A DNA stretch of 64,000 nucleotides from the NCBI GenBank assembly GCA_963827335.1, contig CAWHAP010000015.1:434001-498000 (forward strand), written 5' to 3'. The notes under the pieces are model-generated. The model had not been told where the DNA came from. It searched no databases and worked only from the letters and a program-made list of their open reading frames with translations. The DNA is from DASQMT01 sp963827335 (GTDB taxonomy: Bacteria > Actinomycetota > Thermoleophilia > Solirubrobacterales > Solirubrobacteraceae). This document shows positions 32,816 to 40,798 of this stretch, in pieces (positions within the stretch are counted from its first letter, which is position 1; each line of letters opens with the position of its first letter). Made by a program: the position numbers and the translations under genes.

Positions 32816-33814
32816 GTGACTGCCCTATCTTCCCCCGCCATCGAGGTCGACGACCTCGTCAAGTCCTTCGGCGAGGTCGACGCCGTCCGCGGCGTGTCGT
32901 TCACCGTCCCGCCCGGCGAGGTCTTCGGCTTCCTCGGCCCCAACGGCGCCGGCAAGAGCACGACGATCAACATGCTCTGCACCCTCGCCAAGCCCACGTC
33001 CGGGGCGGCGCGCGTCAGCGGCTTCGACGTCGTCTCCCAGCGCGCCGACGTGCGCCGGCACATCGGCCTCGTCTTCCAGGACCCCACGCTGGACGCCCAC
33101 CTCACCGCCGCGCAGAACCTGCGCCTGCACGGCGACCTGTACGGCATCGGCGCCGAGGTCATCCCGTCGCGGATCGACCAGATGCTCGAGATGGTCGACC
33201 TGGCCGACCGGCGCGACAAGCCGGTGATGACGTTCTCCGGCGGCATGAAGCGGCGCCTGGAGATCGCCCGCGGGCTGATGCACTCGCCGCGCGTGCTGTT
33301 CCTCGACGAGCCGACGATCGGGCTGGACCCGCAGACGCGCAGCTCGATCTGGCGCTACATCCGGGCGCTGCAGGAGGCCGAGGGGACGACGATCTTCATG
33401 ACCACGCACTACATGGACGAGGCGGAATTCTGCGACCGCATCGCGATCATGGACCGCGGCGAGATCGTCGTCCTCGACACGCCGGAGGCGCTGAAGGCGG
33501 GCGTCGGCGCCGACCGCGTGGTGCTGGGCACGGCCGACGACGACGCGGCGCTGGCCGCGCTCCGCAAGCGGTTCGGCATCGAGGCCTCGGTGGCCGAGGG
33601 CGCGGTGACGTTCCACGTCGAGAACGGCGAGGCGTTCGTCCCGCGGCTGTTCGCCGAGCTCGGCGTCGCCATCACGTCGGTCGCCGTGTCGCGGCCGACG
33701 CTCGACGACGTCTTCATGCGCTACACGGGCTCCACCATCCGGGACGCGGAGACGGGCGGCGTGGCGGACCAGAACCGGGCCATGATGCGCGCGATGGCGG
33801 GGGCGAGGCGATGA
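32816..33814 (+). CDS. ABC transporter ATP-binding protein, DrrA type
   Basis: The 332-residue ATPase has Walker A GPNGAGKSTT (about residue 42), Q-loop FQDPTLD, signature TFSGGMKRRLEIARGL (about 142), Walker B VLFLDEPTIGLDP (about 162) and the switch His in MTTHYMDE. A C-terminal extension (SVAVSRPTLDDVFMRYTGST) is the DrrA-family tail. Start GTG 32816 is 8 nt after TATCCT; a longer open frame upstream would cover the operator. The stop overlaps the permease ATG. It likely powers drug or lipid export, controlled by the divergent TetR. Confidence 0.93.
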   Translation: MTALSSPAIEVDDLVKSFGEVDAVRGVSFTVPPGEVFGFLGPNGAGKSTTINMLCTLAKPTSGAARVSGFDVVSQRADVRRHIGLVFQDPTLDAHLTAAQNLRLHGDLYGIGAEVIPSRIDQMLEMVDLADRRDKPVMTFSGGMKRRLEIARGLMHSPRVLFLDEPTIGLDPQTRSSIWRYIRALQEAEGTTIFMTTHYMDEAEFCDRIAIMDRGEIVVLDTPEALKAGVGADRVVLGTADDDAALAALRKRFGIEASVAEGAVTFHVENGEAFVPRLFAELGVAITSVAVSRPTLDDVFMRYTGSTIRDAETGGVADQNRAMMRAMAGARR

Positions 33815-34680
33815 GCGCCGTCGTGGCCGTGCCCGACGTGGTCGCCATCCGGGTGCCGGAGAGCACGTGGCGCTCGGAGGCGCGGGCGGTGAAGACCGTC
33901 TGGCGGCGCGACCTGATCCGCTTCCTCGGCAACCGCGCGCAGACCATGACGTGGCTGGTCCAGCCGCTGCTGTTCCTGTTCGTGCTGGGCTCCGGCCTGG
34001 AGTCGCTGTCCGCAGCCTCCACCGGAGGCGTCGACCTCAAGACGTTCATCTTCCCCGGCGTGCTCTGCGTCGCGGTGCTGTTCACGGCGATGGTCAGCGC
34101 CGCCTCGCTCGTGTGGGACCGGGAGCTCGGGTTCCTGCGGGAGCTGATGGTCGCGCCGGTCAGCCGGACGTCGATCATCCTCGGCAAGTGCCTGGGCGGG
34201 ACGACCATCGCGGCGTCGCAGGGCGTGATCGTGCTCGCGCTCGCCGGGCTCGTCGGCGTCCCCTACGACCCGCTGCTGATCCTCGGCGCGTTCGGCCTGC
34301 TGGTGCTGCTGGCCTTCGCCGTCAGCGCGTTCGGCGTGCTGGTGGCCGTCACGATCAAGCAGGCCCAGAGCTTCACCTGGGTGATGCAGATGGCCGTGTT
34401 CCCGATGTTCTTCCTGTCCGGCGCGCTCTACCCCGTCGCCGGGCTGCCCGCCTGGCTGGAGGTCCTCAACCGGATCAACCCGCTGACCTACGCCGTCGAT
34501 CCGATGCGCCACCTGGTGTTCAGCCACCTCGACGTCTCCGAGGCGGCGCGGCGGACGCTGGACCCCGGCGTCACCTGGTTCGGCTGGCCGGTGCCGCCGC
34601 TCGCCGAGGTGGGGATGGTGCTGGTGCTGGGCCTCGCGATGCTCGGCCTCGCGATCTGGCGGTTCTCGCGGACGGAGTGA
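33811..34680 (+). CDS. ABC-2 type permease, DrrB family
   Basis: The 289-residue membrane protein has six helices. The N-terminal WRRDLIRFLGNRAQTMTWLVQP is amphipathic, helix 1 is PLLFLFVLGSGL, and the family segments DRELGFLRELMVAPVSRTSI (about 110) and FFLSGALYPVAGLPAWL (about 205) are typical of DrrB-type permeases. Its ATG overlaps the ATPase stop (ATGA), so a complete exporter is formed by the two genes. Confidence 0.92.
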   Translation: MSAVVAVPDVVAIRVPESTWRSEARAVKTVWRRDLIRFLGNRAQTMTWLVQPLLFLFVLGSGLESLSAASTGGVDLKTFIFPGVLCVAVLFTAMVSAASLVWDRELGFLRELMVAPVSRTSIILGKCLGGTTIAASQGVIVLALAGLVGVPYDPLLILGAFGLLVLLAFAVSAFGVLVAVTIKQAQSFTWVMQMAVFPMFFLSGALYPVAGLPAWLEVLNRINPLTYAVDPMRHLVFSHLDVSEAARRTLDPGVTWFGWPVPPLAEVGMVLVLGLAMLGLAIWRFSRTE

Positions 34681-34710
34681 GCGGACGCGCGGCGTTGGTA
34701 GGTTGGTGCG

Positions 34711-35355
34711 GTGGCGGAGGCCCCGGATCGCCAGGAGCTCTTGACCGCTCTGACCACCGAGCACTTCACGCTCCAGGGCGCCCGCTCGCAGACCGCGAGC
34801 GAGAGCGCCTCCCGCGCCTCGCTCTACATCCTCTCCGTCTCCAGCACCCTGGTCGCGCTGGGGTTCATCGGCCAGGCGTCGCAGATCGGCACCACCTTCG
34901 ACGTCTTCGCCCTCACCGTGCTCCCGACGCTCTATGTCCTCGGCGTCTTCACCTTCGTGCGCGTGGTCGAGTGCGGTGCCGAGGACTTCCGCTACGGCAT
35001 CGCGATCAACCGGATCCGCAACTACTACAAGCAGATCGCCGGCGATCAGGCGAAGCTCTTCCTGCTCTCCGGGCACGACGACGGACAAGGGGTGTTCGAG
35101 AACGCCGCGGTGCCGCACGAGCGGCGCAAGCAGTTCTTCACCTTCGCCACCGTCGTCGCCGTGATCAACAGCGTGGTCGGCGGCAGCGCGGTCGCGATCG
35201 CGCTCGGTGCGGTCGCCGGCGCCCCGCTCGGCGTCGCCGCGGGCGTGGGCGGCATCGTGGCGCTCGGTTCCGTCGTCGCCCTGCTCCGGTACGCCGACCG
35301 GCTGATCGAGGAGCGCACGGGCCACACGGAATCGATCTTCCCCACGCCGCCGTAG
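34711..35355 (+). CDS. four-helix membrane protein of unknown function
   Basis: The 214-residue protein has a soluble N-terminal segment (QELLTALTTEHFTLQGARSQ), two helices (SLYILSVSSTLVALGFI and LTVLPTLYVLGVFTFVRVV), a polar loop with YGIAINRIRNYYKQIAGDQA, and two more helices near residues 140 and 172. The pattern of paired helices around an RIR-x-Y-Y loop resembles SLATT-like two-TM modules, but I cannot confirm the family. TAGGTT lies 6 nt before the GTG start. It stands alone between the ABC exporter and the aldo-keto reductase. Confidence 0.65.
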   Translation: MAEAPDRQELLTALTTEHFTLQGARSQTASESASRASLYILSVSSTLVALGFIGQASQIGTTFDVFALTVLPTLYVLGVFTFVRVVECGAEDFRYGIAINRIRNYYKQIAGDQAKLFLLSGHDDGQGVFENAAVPHERRKQFFTFATVVAVINSVVGGSAVAIALGAVAGAPLGVAAGVGGIVALGSVVALLRYADRLIEERTGHTESIFPTPP

Positions 35356-35367
35356 CGCCGGCGGACC

Positions 35368-36390
35368 TCAGCGCCGCCGCGCGGCCGGTTCGAGCGCGGG
35401 GTTGCTGAACGAGCTGTCGACGGGGTTGATCGTCGTGCCGGGCGGGACGATCTCGTCGATGCGATCGAGGAGCGCCTCGTCCAGGACGACGTCGGCAGCG
35501 GGAAGCTGGCTCTCGAGCTGCTCCATCGTCCGCGGTCCGAGGATCGCCGCCGTGATCGCCGGATGTCGCAGGACGAAGGCGACCGCGAGCTCGATGAGGG
35601 TGATCCCGGCTTCGTCGGCGAGCTGCGCGAGCTGCTCGACCGCGTCGAGCTTGCGCTGGTTGGCGGGCTCGGAGAGGTCGAAGCGCTCGGGGAGCCGGCT
35701 CGCCCGGGAGGACGACTGCTGGCCGGCGTCCCTGCGCCAGCGGCCGGAGAGCCAGCCGCCCGTGAGCGGGCTGTAGGACAGGACGCCCATCCCGTGGCGT
35801 GCGCACGTGGGCAGGACGTCGGCCTCGACCGCGCGCACGAGGATCGAGTACGGCGGCTGCTCCGTGACGAACCGCTGCAGGTTGCGGTCGCGCGCGACCC
35901 ACTGCGCCTCGACGATCTGGCTGGCGGGGAAGGTGGACGCTCCGACGTAGCGGACCTTGCCCTGGTGGACGAGGTCGGTGAGGGCCGACAGGGTCTCCTC
36001 GACGTCGGTGTCGGTGCGCGGACGGTGGACCTGGTAGAGGTCGATCCAGTCGGTGCCGAGGCGGCGGAGGGAGTCCTCGACCGCGCGCATGATCCACCGC
36101 CGCGAGCTGCCCTGCCGGTTCGGATCGTCACCCATCGCGCCGTGGAACTTCGTGGCCAGGACGACGTCGTCGCGCCGGCCCCCGGTGAGCGCCTTGCCGA
36201 CGATCTCCTCCGACTCGCCGCGCGCGTAGACGTCCGCCGTGTCGATGAAGGTGATGCCCGCGTCGAGCGCGGCGTGGATGATCCGGATCGACTCGTCGTG
36301 GTCCGTGTTGCCCCACGCCCCGAACATCATGGCGCCGAGGCAGAACTTGCTGACCGAGACGCCGGTGCGCCCGAGCTGGCGATGCTCCAT
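35368..36390 (-). CDS. aldo/keto reductase
   Basis: The 340-residue NADPH-dependent reductase has LGRTGVSVSKFCLGAMMFG, the catalytic Asp/Tyr in FIDTADVYARGESEE (about 50), Lys in VLATKFHG (about 78) and YQVHRPRTDTD, where the usual active-site His is present (about 115). SYSPLTGGWLSG (about 215) and the cofactor loop AILGPRTMEQLE (about 290) complete it. It belongs to the AKR11/12-like group of sugar or aldehyde reductases. The ATG follows AAGGAG at 7 nt, so this gene is leadered, unlike its neighbours. Confidence 0.9.
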   Translation of the reverse strand: MEHRQLGRTGVSVSKFCLGAMMFGAWGNTDHDESIRIIHAALDAGITFIDTADVYARGESEEIVGKALTGGRRDDVVLATKFHGAMGDDPNRQGSSRRWIMRAVEDSLRRLGTDWIDLYQVHRPRTDTDVEETLSALTDLVHQGKVRYVGASTFPASQIVEAQWVARDRNLQRFVTEQPPYSILVRAVEADVLPTCARHGMGVLSYSPLTGGWLSGRWRRDAGQQSSSRASRLPERFDLSEPANQRKLDAVEQLAQLADEAGITLIELAVAFVLRHPAITAAILGPRTMEQLESQLPAADVVLDEALLDRIDEIVPPGTTINPVDSSFSNPALEPAARRR

Positions 36391-36464
36391 CGTTGCGCTC
36401 CTTTCCCCGTGACCACGGCGCGTTATGCCAAGACTCCCAGGACGCCGCGCGCGGCGCGTTCCGC

Positions 36465-36857
36465 TCACCGCTGGACGTCGAGCGTGTAGTCCGCGTCGTC
36501 GTTGGTCAGCTGGACGAGGCCCCAGCCTTCGACGCGGAACGACCCGATCAGGTCGTCGCGGTCCGGCTCGCCGCCCAGGTCGCGGTCGTAGACGCGGACG
36601 GTCTTCCCGACGAGGACGTTGCGGTTGACGTCGGCCGACGCCCCCGTGTCCATCTCGGCCCCGGCGTCCCACCGCTGCTTGCCGTTGACGGTGATGTAGG
36701 GCTCGTCGCCGCCCCAGCCGAAGTCCTCGGTCTCGTTGACCGTCAGCGTGCCGAGGTGGCGGACGTTGTCGGCCGCGCCGGCGTTCGCGGCGCCCGCGAC
36801 GGGGACCGCGGCGGCCACGACGGTGGCGATGCCGGCCAGGCGCTTGGTGGTGCGCAT
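36465..36857 (-). CDS. small secreted protein, unknown function
   Basis: The 130-residue protein has a signal peptide (LAGIATVVAAAVPVAGAANA) and a mature domain of about 100 residues: LGTLTVNETEDFGWGGDEPY, ITVNGKQRWDAGAEMD, VLVGKTVRVYDRDLGGEPDRDD. The alternating strands and Asp-rich loop (YDRDLGGEPDRDD) look like a calcium-binding beta-sandwich, perhaps C2-like, but no family is recognised. The ATG follows AAAGGAG at 7 nt. It lies between the LysR and aldo/keto reductase genes on the same strand. Confidence 0.7.
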   Translation of the reverse strand: MRTTKRLAGIATVVAAAVPVAGAANAGAADNVRHLGTLTVNETEDFGWGGDEPYITVNGKQRWDAGAEMDTGASADVNRNVLVGKTVRVYDRDLGGEPDRDDLIGSFRVEGWGLVQLTNDDADYTLDVQR

Positions 36858-36953
36858 GGGGGTGCTCCTTTCGTTCGGGTCCCGACACGATGCGGGTCAC
36901 GGGCCGCGTCGACAATCGGAGAGCGCTCCGGTGGCGCCGGCGGACGATGCGTG

Positions 36954-37874
36954 CTACGTGGAGCCGGTTGCGGCCGGCTGGGGGATGCGCGCTTCGGAGG
37001 AGCTGACCGCCGCCGTGGCGGCCTCGGCGAGGGCCGCCAGGAGGGCGGCGGTGGCGGGCGGGTCGGGCGGCTCGCCGTAGGTCGCGGCGTAGATGTGCCG
37101 CTTCGTGCCGGGCAGCTCGGTCGCGACGACGCCGCCGATGTGGTGGGCGCGCAGCGCCAGCCCGGTCTGGGTCGCGACCCCGAGCCCGGCGGCCACCCAC
37201 GCCTGCATCACCACCATGTCGTCGGAGCTGTAGCCGATCCGCGGATCGAACCCCGCGTCCGCGCACAGCGCCAGCAGGTGGCCGCGGCAGCGCTCGCATC
37301 CGGCGATCCAGGTCGCGTCGCGCAAGGTGGGCAAGCCGCCCTCGCGGCGCGTCGACAGCACGTAGACCGAATCGTCGAGCAGGTGATGCAGCCGGACCCC
37401 GGCCGGCTCGGGCTCCGTGTTGTCGTAGCGGAAGATGATCGCGACCTCGACCCTGCCGGTGCGCAGCAGCTCGAGCGCCTCGAGCGGATGCGTGTCGGTC
37501 AGGCTGATCTCGAGGCTCGGATACCGGTCCGCCAGCGTCGCCACCGCCGCCGGCACGAGCGCGCCGTTCGCCGAGGCGAAGCCGGCGAGGCGCACGCGGC
37601 CGGCGTTCAGCCCCACGTGGGCGGAGAGCTCCGCGCCGGCGGCATCGATGCGGCCGATGATCTCGGCGGCGCGGTCGGCCAGCAGCCGGCCCGCGGGGGT
37701 GAGCCGGATCCCCCGGCCGACGCGCTGCAGCAGCTGCGCGCCGGTCTCGGCCTCGAGCCGGGCGATGTGGTGGGTGACCGACGGCTGGGAGTAGTGCAGC
37801 TCCTTCGCCGCGGCGGTGACGGATCCGTGGCGCGCGACGGCGTCGATGACGCGCAGCCGGTTGACGTCCAGCAT
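36954..37874 (-). CDS. LysR-family transcriptional regulator
   Basis: The 306-residue protein opens with the LysR winged helix: LRVIDAVARHGSVTAAAKEL, HYSQPSVTHHIARLEAETGA, LLQRVGRGIRLTPAG. The C-terminal periplasmic-binding-like domain has RVRLAGFASANGALVPAAVA. A short Cys pair (ERCRGHLLALC, about 195-206) could be redox sensitive. TAGAGT is 6 nt before the ATG. It is divergent from a cysteine-dioxygenase-like gene. The 75 nt between them has a direct repeat TATGGGYC at 37889 and 37920, a possible binding region. Confidence 0.88.
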   Translation of the reverse strand: MLDVNRLRVIDAVARHGSVTAAAKELHYSQPSVTHHIARLEAETGAQLLQRVGRGIRLTPAGRLLADRAAEIIGRIDAAGAELSAHVGLNAGRVRLAGFASANGALVPAAVATLADRYPSLEISLTDTHPLEALELLRTGRVEVAIIFRYDNTEPEPAGVRLHHLLDDSVYVLSTRREGGLPTLRDATWIAGCERCRGHLLALCADAGFDPRIGYSSDDMVVMQAWVAAGLGVATQTGLALRAHHIGGVVATELPGTKRHIYAATYGEPPDPPATAALLAALAEAATAAVSSSEARIPQPAATGST

Positions 37875-37949
37875 GCATCAACTCTACCTATGGGTCAGCA
37901 CGAAAGTTGGCATTGGACGTATGGGCCGTCGTCGCCCAAGCTGATCGAC

Positions 37950-38462
37950 ATGACCGCGACCCAGATCCGCCCCGCCAGCCGGCTGAGCCCGCTCGTCGCC
38001 GGTGTCCGTGCCGCCGTCGACCGCCATGCCGACTGGGCCGGGACCGCACAGCTCGTCGCCGACCAGCTGCGGCGGCACCTGCCCGGCCCCGACGTGCTGA
38101 CCGCCGAGCAGCGGCTCGGCTCACCCGACGACTACTGCGCCCACAACCTGCACGTCGAGCCGGACGGATCGTTCTCGATCGTCGCCCTGGTCTGGCGGCC
38201 CGGGCAGATCACCAGGATCCACGACCACGTCACCTGGTGCGTGCTCGGCGTCGTCCAGGGCGTCGAGCACGAGGAGCTCTTCGACGCCGATCTCAACCTG
38301 ATCGGCGAGAGCGACAACCACGTCGGCGACGTCAGCGGCTTCGCGCCTCCCGGCGACATCCACCGCGTGCGCAACACCGGCGACGAGACCGCGATCTCGA
38401 TCCACGTCTACGGAACCGACGTGGCTCGGGTCGGCGCGAGCGCGCGCCGCTACTACGACTGA
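37950..38462 (+). CDS. cysteine dioxygenase type I-like cupin
   Basis: The 170-residue small cupin has metal-binding residues in TRIHDHVTWCVLGVVQG (His-x-His plus Glu/Cys spacing, about 85) and PPGDIHRVRN (third His, about 130). The order matches cysteine dioxygenase and 3-mercaptopropionate dioxygenase relatives, Fe(II) enzymes that oxidise thiols to sulfinates. CDO-like family members are commonly regulated by a divergent LysR, as here. An upstream ATG at 37890 exists but lies in the regulatory region, so I placed the start at 37950. Confidence 0.8.
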   Translation: MTATQIRPASRLSPLVAGVRAAVDRHADWAGTAQLVADQLRRHLPGPDVLTAEQRLGSPDDYCAHNLHVEPDGSFSIVALVWRPGQITRIHDHVTWCVLGVVQGVEHEELFDADLNLIGESDNHVGDVSGFAPPGDIHRVRNTGDETAISIHVYGTDVARVGASARRYYD

Positions 38463-38489
38463 CCCTCGATGAACGAAGGAGCACCTGCC

Positions 38490-39122
38490 ATGTCACAGGT
38501 CCGCGTCCACAACTTCTGCATCTCGCTCGACGGCTTCGGGACCGGTGAGGGCCAGAGCCGCGACGCCCACTTCGGTCACGCCGAGGATCGGCTGCACCAG
38601 TGGATGTTCGCCACCCGGTGGTGGCAGCCCGGCGGCAGCGGCGGCGTCGACGACGTCTTCGTCCAGCGGTTCGATCCGGGGATCGGGGCCGAGATCATGG
38701 GTGCCGGGAAGTTCGGCCATCCCGGCTGGCACGAGGAGCCGGAGTGGAAGGGCGCCTGGGGTCCCAACCCGCCGTTCCACACCCCGGTCTTCGTCCTCAC
38801 CCATCACACGCGCCCGTCGATCGAGATGGAGGGCGGCACGACGTTCCACTTCCTCGACGCGTCGCCTGCCGAGGCGCTCGAGAAGGCCCGCGAGGCCGCG
38901 GACGGCAAGGACGTGCGCCTCGGCGGAGGTCCCACCCTGATCCGCGAGTTCCTCGCCGCCGGGCTCGTCGACCACATGCACGTCGTGGTGGTCCCGATCC
39001 TGCTCGGCCGCGGCGTGCGGCTCTGGGACGGGCTGGAGGCGCTCGAGAAGGACTACGACGTCGAGGCCACGTCCTCGCCCAGCGGCGTGACGCACATGAC
39101 GTTCACCCGTGCGGGTGCGTGA
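38490..39122 (+). CDS. dihydrofolate reductase/RibD C-terminal domain protein
   Basis: The 210-residue single-domain reductase opens VHNFCISLDGFGTG (RibD_C/DHFR-like strand A and substrate loop) and has DVRLGGGPTLIREFLAAGLV near residue 140, which holds the NADPH-binding glycine-rich turn, followed by HVVVVPILLGRGVRLWD. It probably reduces a small pyrimidine- or pterin-like molecule, but most such stand-alone actinobacterial proteins are unassigned. The start at 38490 is chosen for GAAGGAG 9 nt upstream; the ATG at 38469 is in the leader. Confidence 0.85.
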   Translation: MSQVRVHNFCISLDGFGTGEGQSRDAHFGHAEDRLHQWMFATRWWQPGGSGGVDDVFVQRFDPGIGAEIMGAGKFGHPGWHEEPEWKGAWGPNPPFHTPVFVLTHHTRPSIEMEGGTTFHFLDASPAEALEKAREAADGKDVRLGGGPTLIREFLAAGLVDHMHVVVVPILLGRGVRLWDGLEALEKDYDVEATSSPSGVTHMTFTRAGA

Positions 39123-39152
39123 ACCGCCACGGCACTCCGTAGGCTCAACGGC

Positions 39153-40787
39153 GTGAGCGCCGGCCCGACGCCCGACGAGCGGACCCGCTACTCGTCCCGA
39201 CGAGCGGATCAGGTCGAGATCCAGGCGTGGCCCGAGTTCGACGAGGAGAGCCGAGGGCTGCTGGAGTCGGTCGGCGACGTGATCCGGCCCGAGCCCGGTG
39301 AGGTGCTGTGGGACGCGGGCGATGCCTACGACCTCCACCTCGTCCTCGCCGGCGGCGTCTGCCTCGTCGACCGGAGAGGCGGCCGGGTCGCGTTCGTGGT
39401 CGAAGCCGGCGACTTCGTCGGCGAGCTCGGCATGCTGATGGGACAGCCGGCCTTCCTCGCCGGCGTCGCCATGGCACGCACCACGCTGCTGCGGGTGCCC
39501 GTCGCGGACCTCAAGCGGCTCCTGGCGACGTCCACGGAGCTGAGTGACGTGCTGCTCGCCGCGTTCGATGCGCGGCGACGCCTGCTGACCCGCTGGGGAG
39601 AGGGCGGCCTGGTCCTCGCCGGCGACGACGATCGCGACATGCACCGGTTGCAGGAGTTCGCCGAGCGCAATCACGTGCCCTACCGGACGGTGCTGCGCTC
39701 GGACCCGTCCGCGTGGTCCGAGGTCGCCGCGACGTGTGCGCTCCCGGAGACGGGAACCGCCGTGGTCACCGGACGAGGGCGCTTCCTGGCCCGACCGACG
39801 ACGCGCGATCTGGCTGCCGCCGTCGGCCTCGACTTCTCCGGGCTGACCGACCGGGCGCGTTGCGATCTCCTGATCGTCGGCGCCGGCCCGGCAGGCCTGG
39901 CCGCTGCCGTCTACGGGGCATCCGAGGGACTCGATGTCGTCCTTGCCGAGGACGTCGCGCTGGGAGGGCAGGCCGGCACGTCGTCGCGGATCGAGAACTA
40001 CCTCGGCTTCCCGCGCGGCATCGCCGGCGGCGAGCTCGCCAGGTCGGCGATGCTGCAAGCGGTCAAGTTCGGGGCGCGGCTCGTCTCGCCCCGGTCGGTG
40101 ACCGGGCTGTCGCGCACCCCGGATGGGTTCCAGGTGCGGCTCGACGACCACGACGACGTCGCCGCCCGGGCCGTCGTCGTCGCCTGCGGCGTGCAGTACC
40201 GCCGGCTGGAGATCCCGGGGGTCGCCGAGTTCGAGAGTCGCGGCGTCTACTACGCCGCCACCGAGCTCGAGGCGCGCGCCTGCGTCGGCCGGAGCGTGGT
40301 GGTGGTGGGCGGCGCCAACTCGGCCGGGCAGGCCGCGCTGTTCCTGGCGCAGCAGGTCGATCACGTGCACGTCCTGATCCGGCGCGAGCACCTCAGCGAG
40401 ACCATGTCGAGCTATCTCGCGCAGCGACTCGCCCACCACGATCGCATCACCGTGCACCCGCGGTCGCACCTGACGTCGGTCAGGGGCGAGAAGCGCGTGT
40501 CCGAGATCGCCTGGCGCGACGAGCACCGCGGCCAGGACGTGCGGCTCGAGGCCGGTGGGCTGTTCCTGATGATCGGCGCCGTGCCGCGGACCGCATGGCT
40601 GCACGAGGCGGGCGTCGAGCTCGACCCGAAGGGATTCGTGACGACCCGGGACACCTTTGCGACCTCCGTCCCCGGGCTGTTCGCCGTCGGCGACGTCCGC
40701 GCGGGCTCCGTCAAGCGGGTCGCCTCCGCCGTCGGCGAGGGATCGGTCGTGGTCTCCGCGGTGCACGCCCATCTCGGCGGCCGTTGA
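39153..40787 (+). CDS. cyclic-nucleotide-binding domain fused to thioredoxin-reductase-like flavoprotein
   Basis: The 544-residue protein has three parts. Residues 20-140 form a Crp-type cNMP-binding domain (PEPGEVLWDAGDAYDLHLVL, GDFVGELGMLMGQPAF). Residues 150-225 form a thioredoxin/glutaredoxin-like domain. Residues 235-544 form an FAD/NAD(P)H reductase: GAGPAGLAAAVYGASEGLDV, EDVALGGQAGTSSRIENYLG, VVVVGGANSAGQAALFLA, GLFAVGDVRAGSVKRVASA. The CxxC redox pair of thioredoxin reductase is absent (YYAATELEARAC there). Similar fusions are widespread in actinobacteria. TAGGCT is 7 nt before the GTG. It likely senses a nucleotide or energy state and reduces an unknown acceptor. Confidence 0.87.
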   Translation: MSAGPTPDERTRYSSRRADQVEIQAWPEFDEESRGLLESVGDVIRPEPGEVLWDAGDAYDLHLVLAGGVCLVDRRGGRVAFVVEAGDFVGELGMLMGQPAFLAGVAMARTTLLRVPVADLKRLLATSTELSDVLLAAFDARRRLLTRWGEGGLVLAGDDDRDMHRLQEFAERNHVPYRTVLRSDPSAWSEVAATCALPETGTAVVTGRGRFLARPTTRDLAAAVGLDFSGLTDRARCDLLIVGAGPAGLAAAVYGASEGLDVVLAEDVALGGQAGTSSRIENYLGFPRGIAGGELARSAMLQAVKFGARLVSPRSVTGLSRTPDGFQVRLDDHDDVAARAVVVACGVQYRRLEIPGVAEFESRGVYYAATELEARACVGRSVVVVGGANSAGQAALFLAQQVDHVHVLIRREHLSETMSSYLAQRLAHHDRITVHPRSHLTSVRGEKRVSEIAWRDEHRGQDVRLEAGGLFLMIGAVPRTAWLHEAGVELDPKGFVTTRDTFATSVPGLFAVGDVRAGSVKRVASAVGEGSVVVSAVHAHLGGR

Positions 40788-40798
40788 CGACGGCGACG

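Noticed and set aside
37890..37949. Longer N-terminus for the cysteine-dioxygenase-like protein
   Set aside because: The extra 20 residues would be encoded by the LysR-controlled regulatory region and do not resemble the family's N-terminus.
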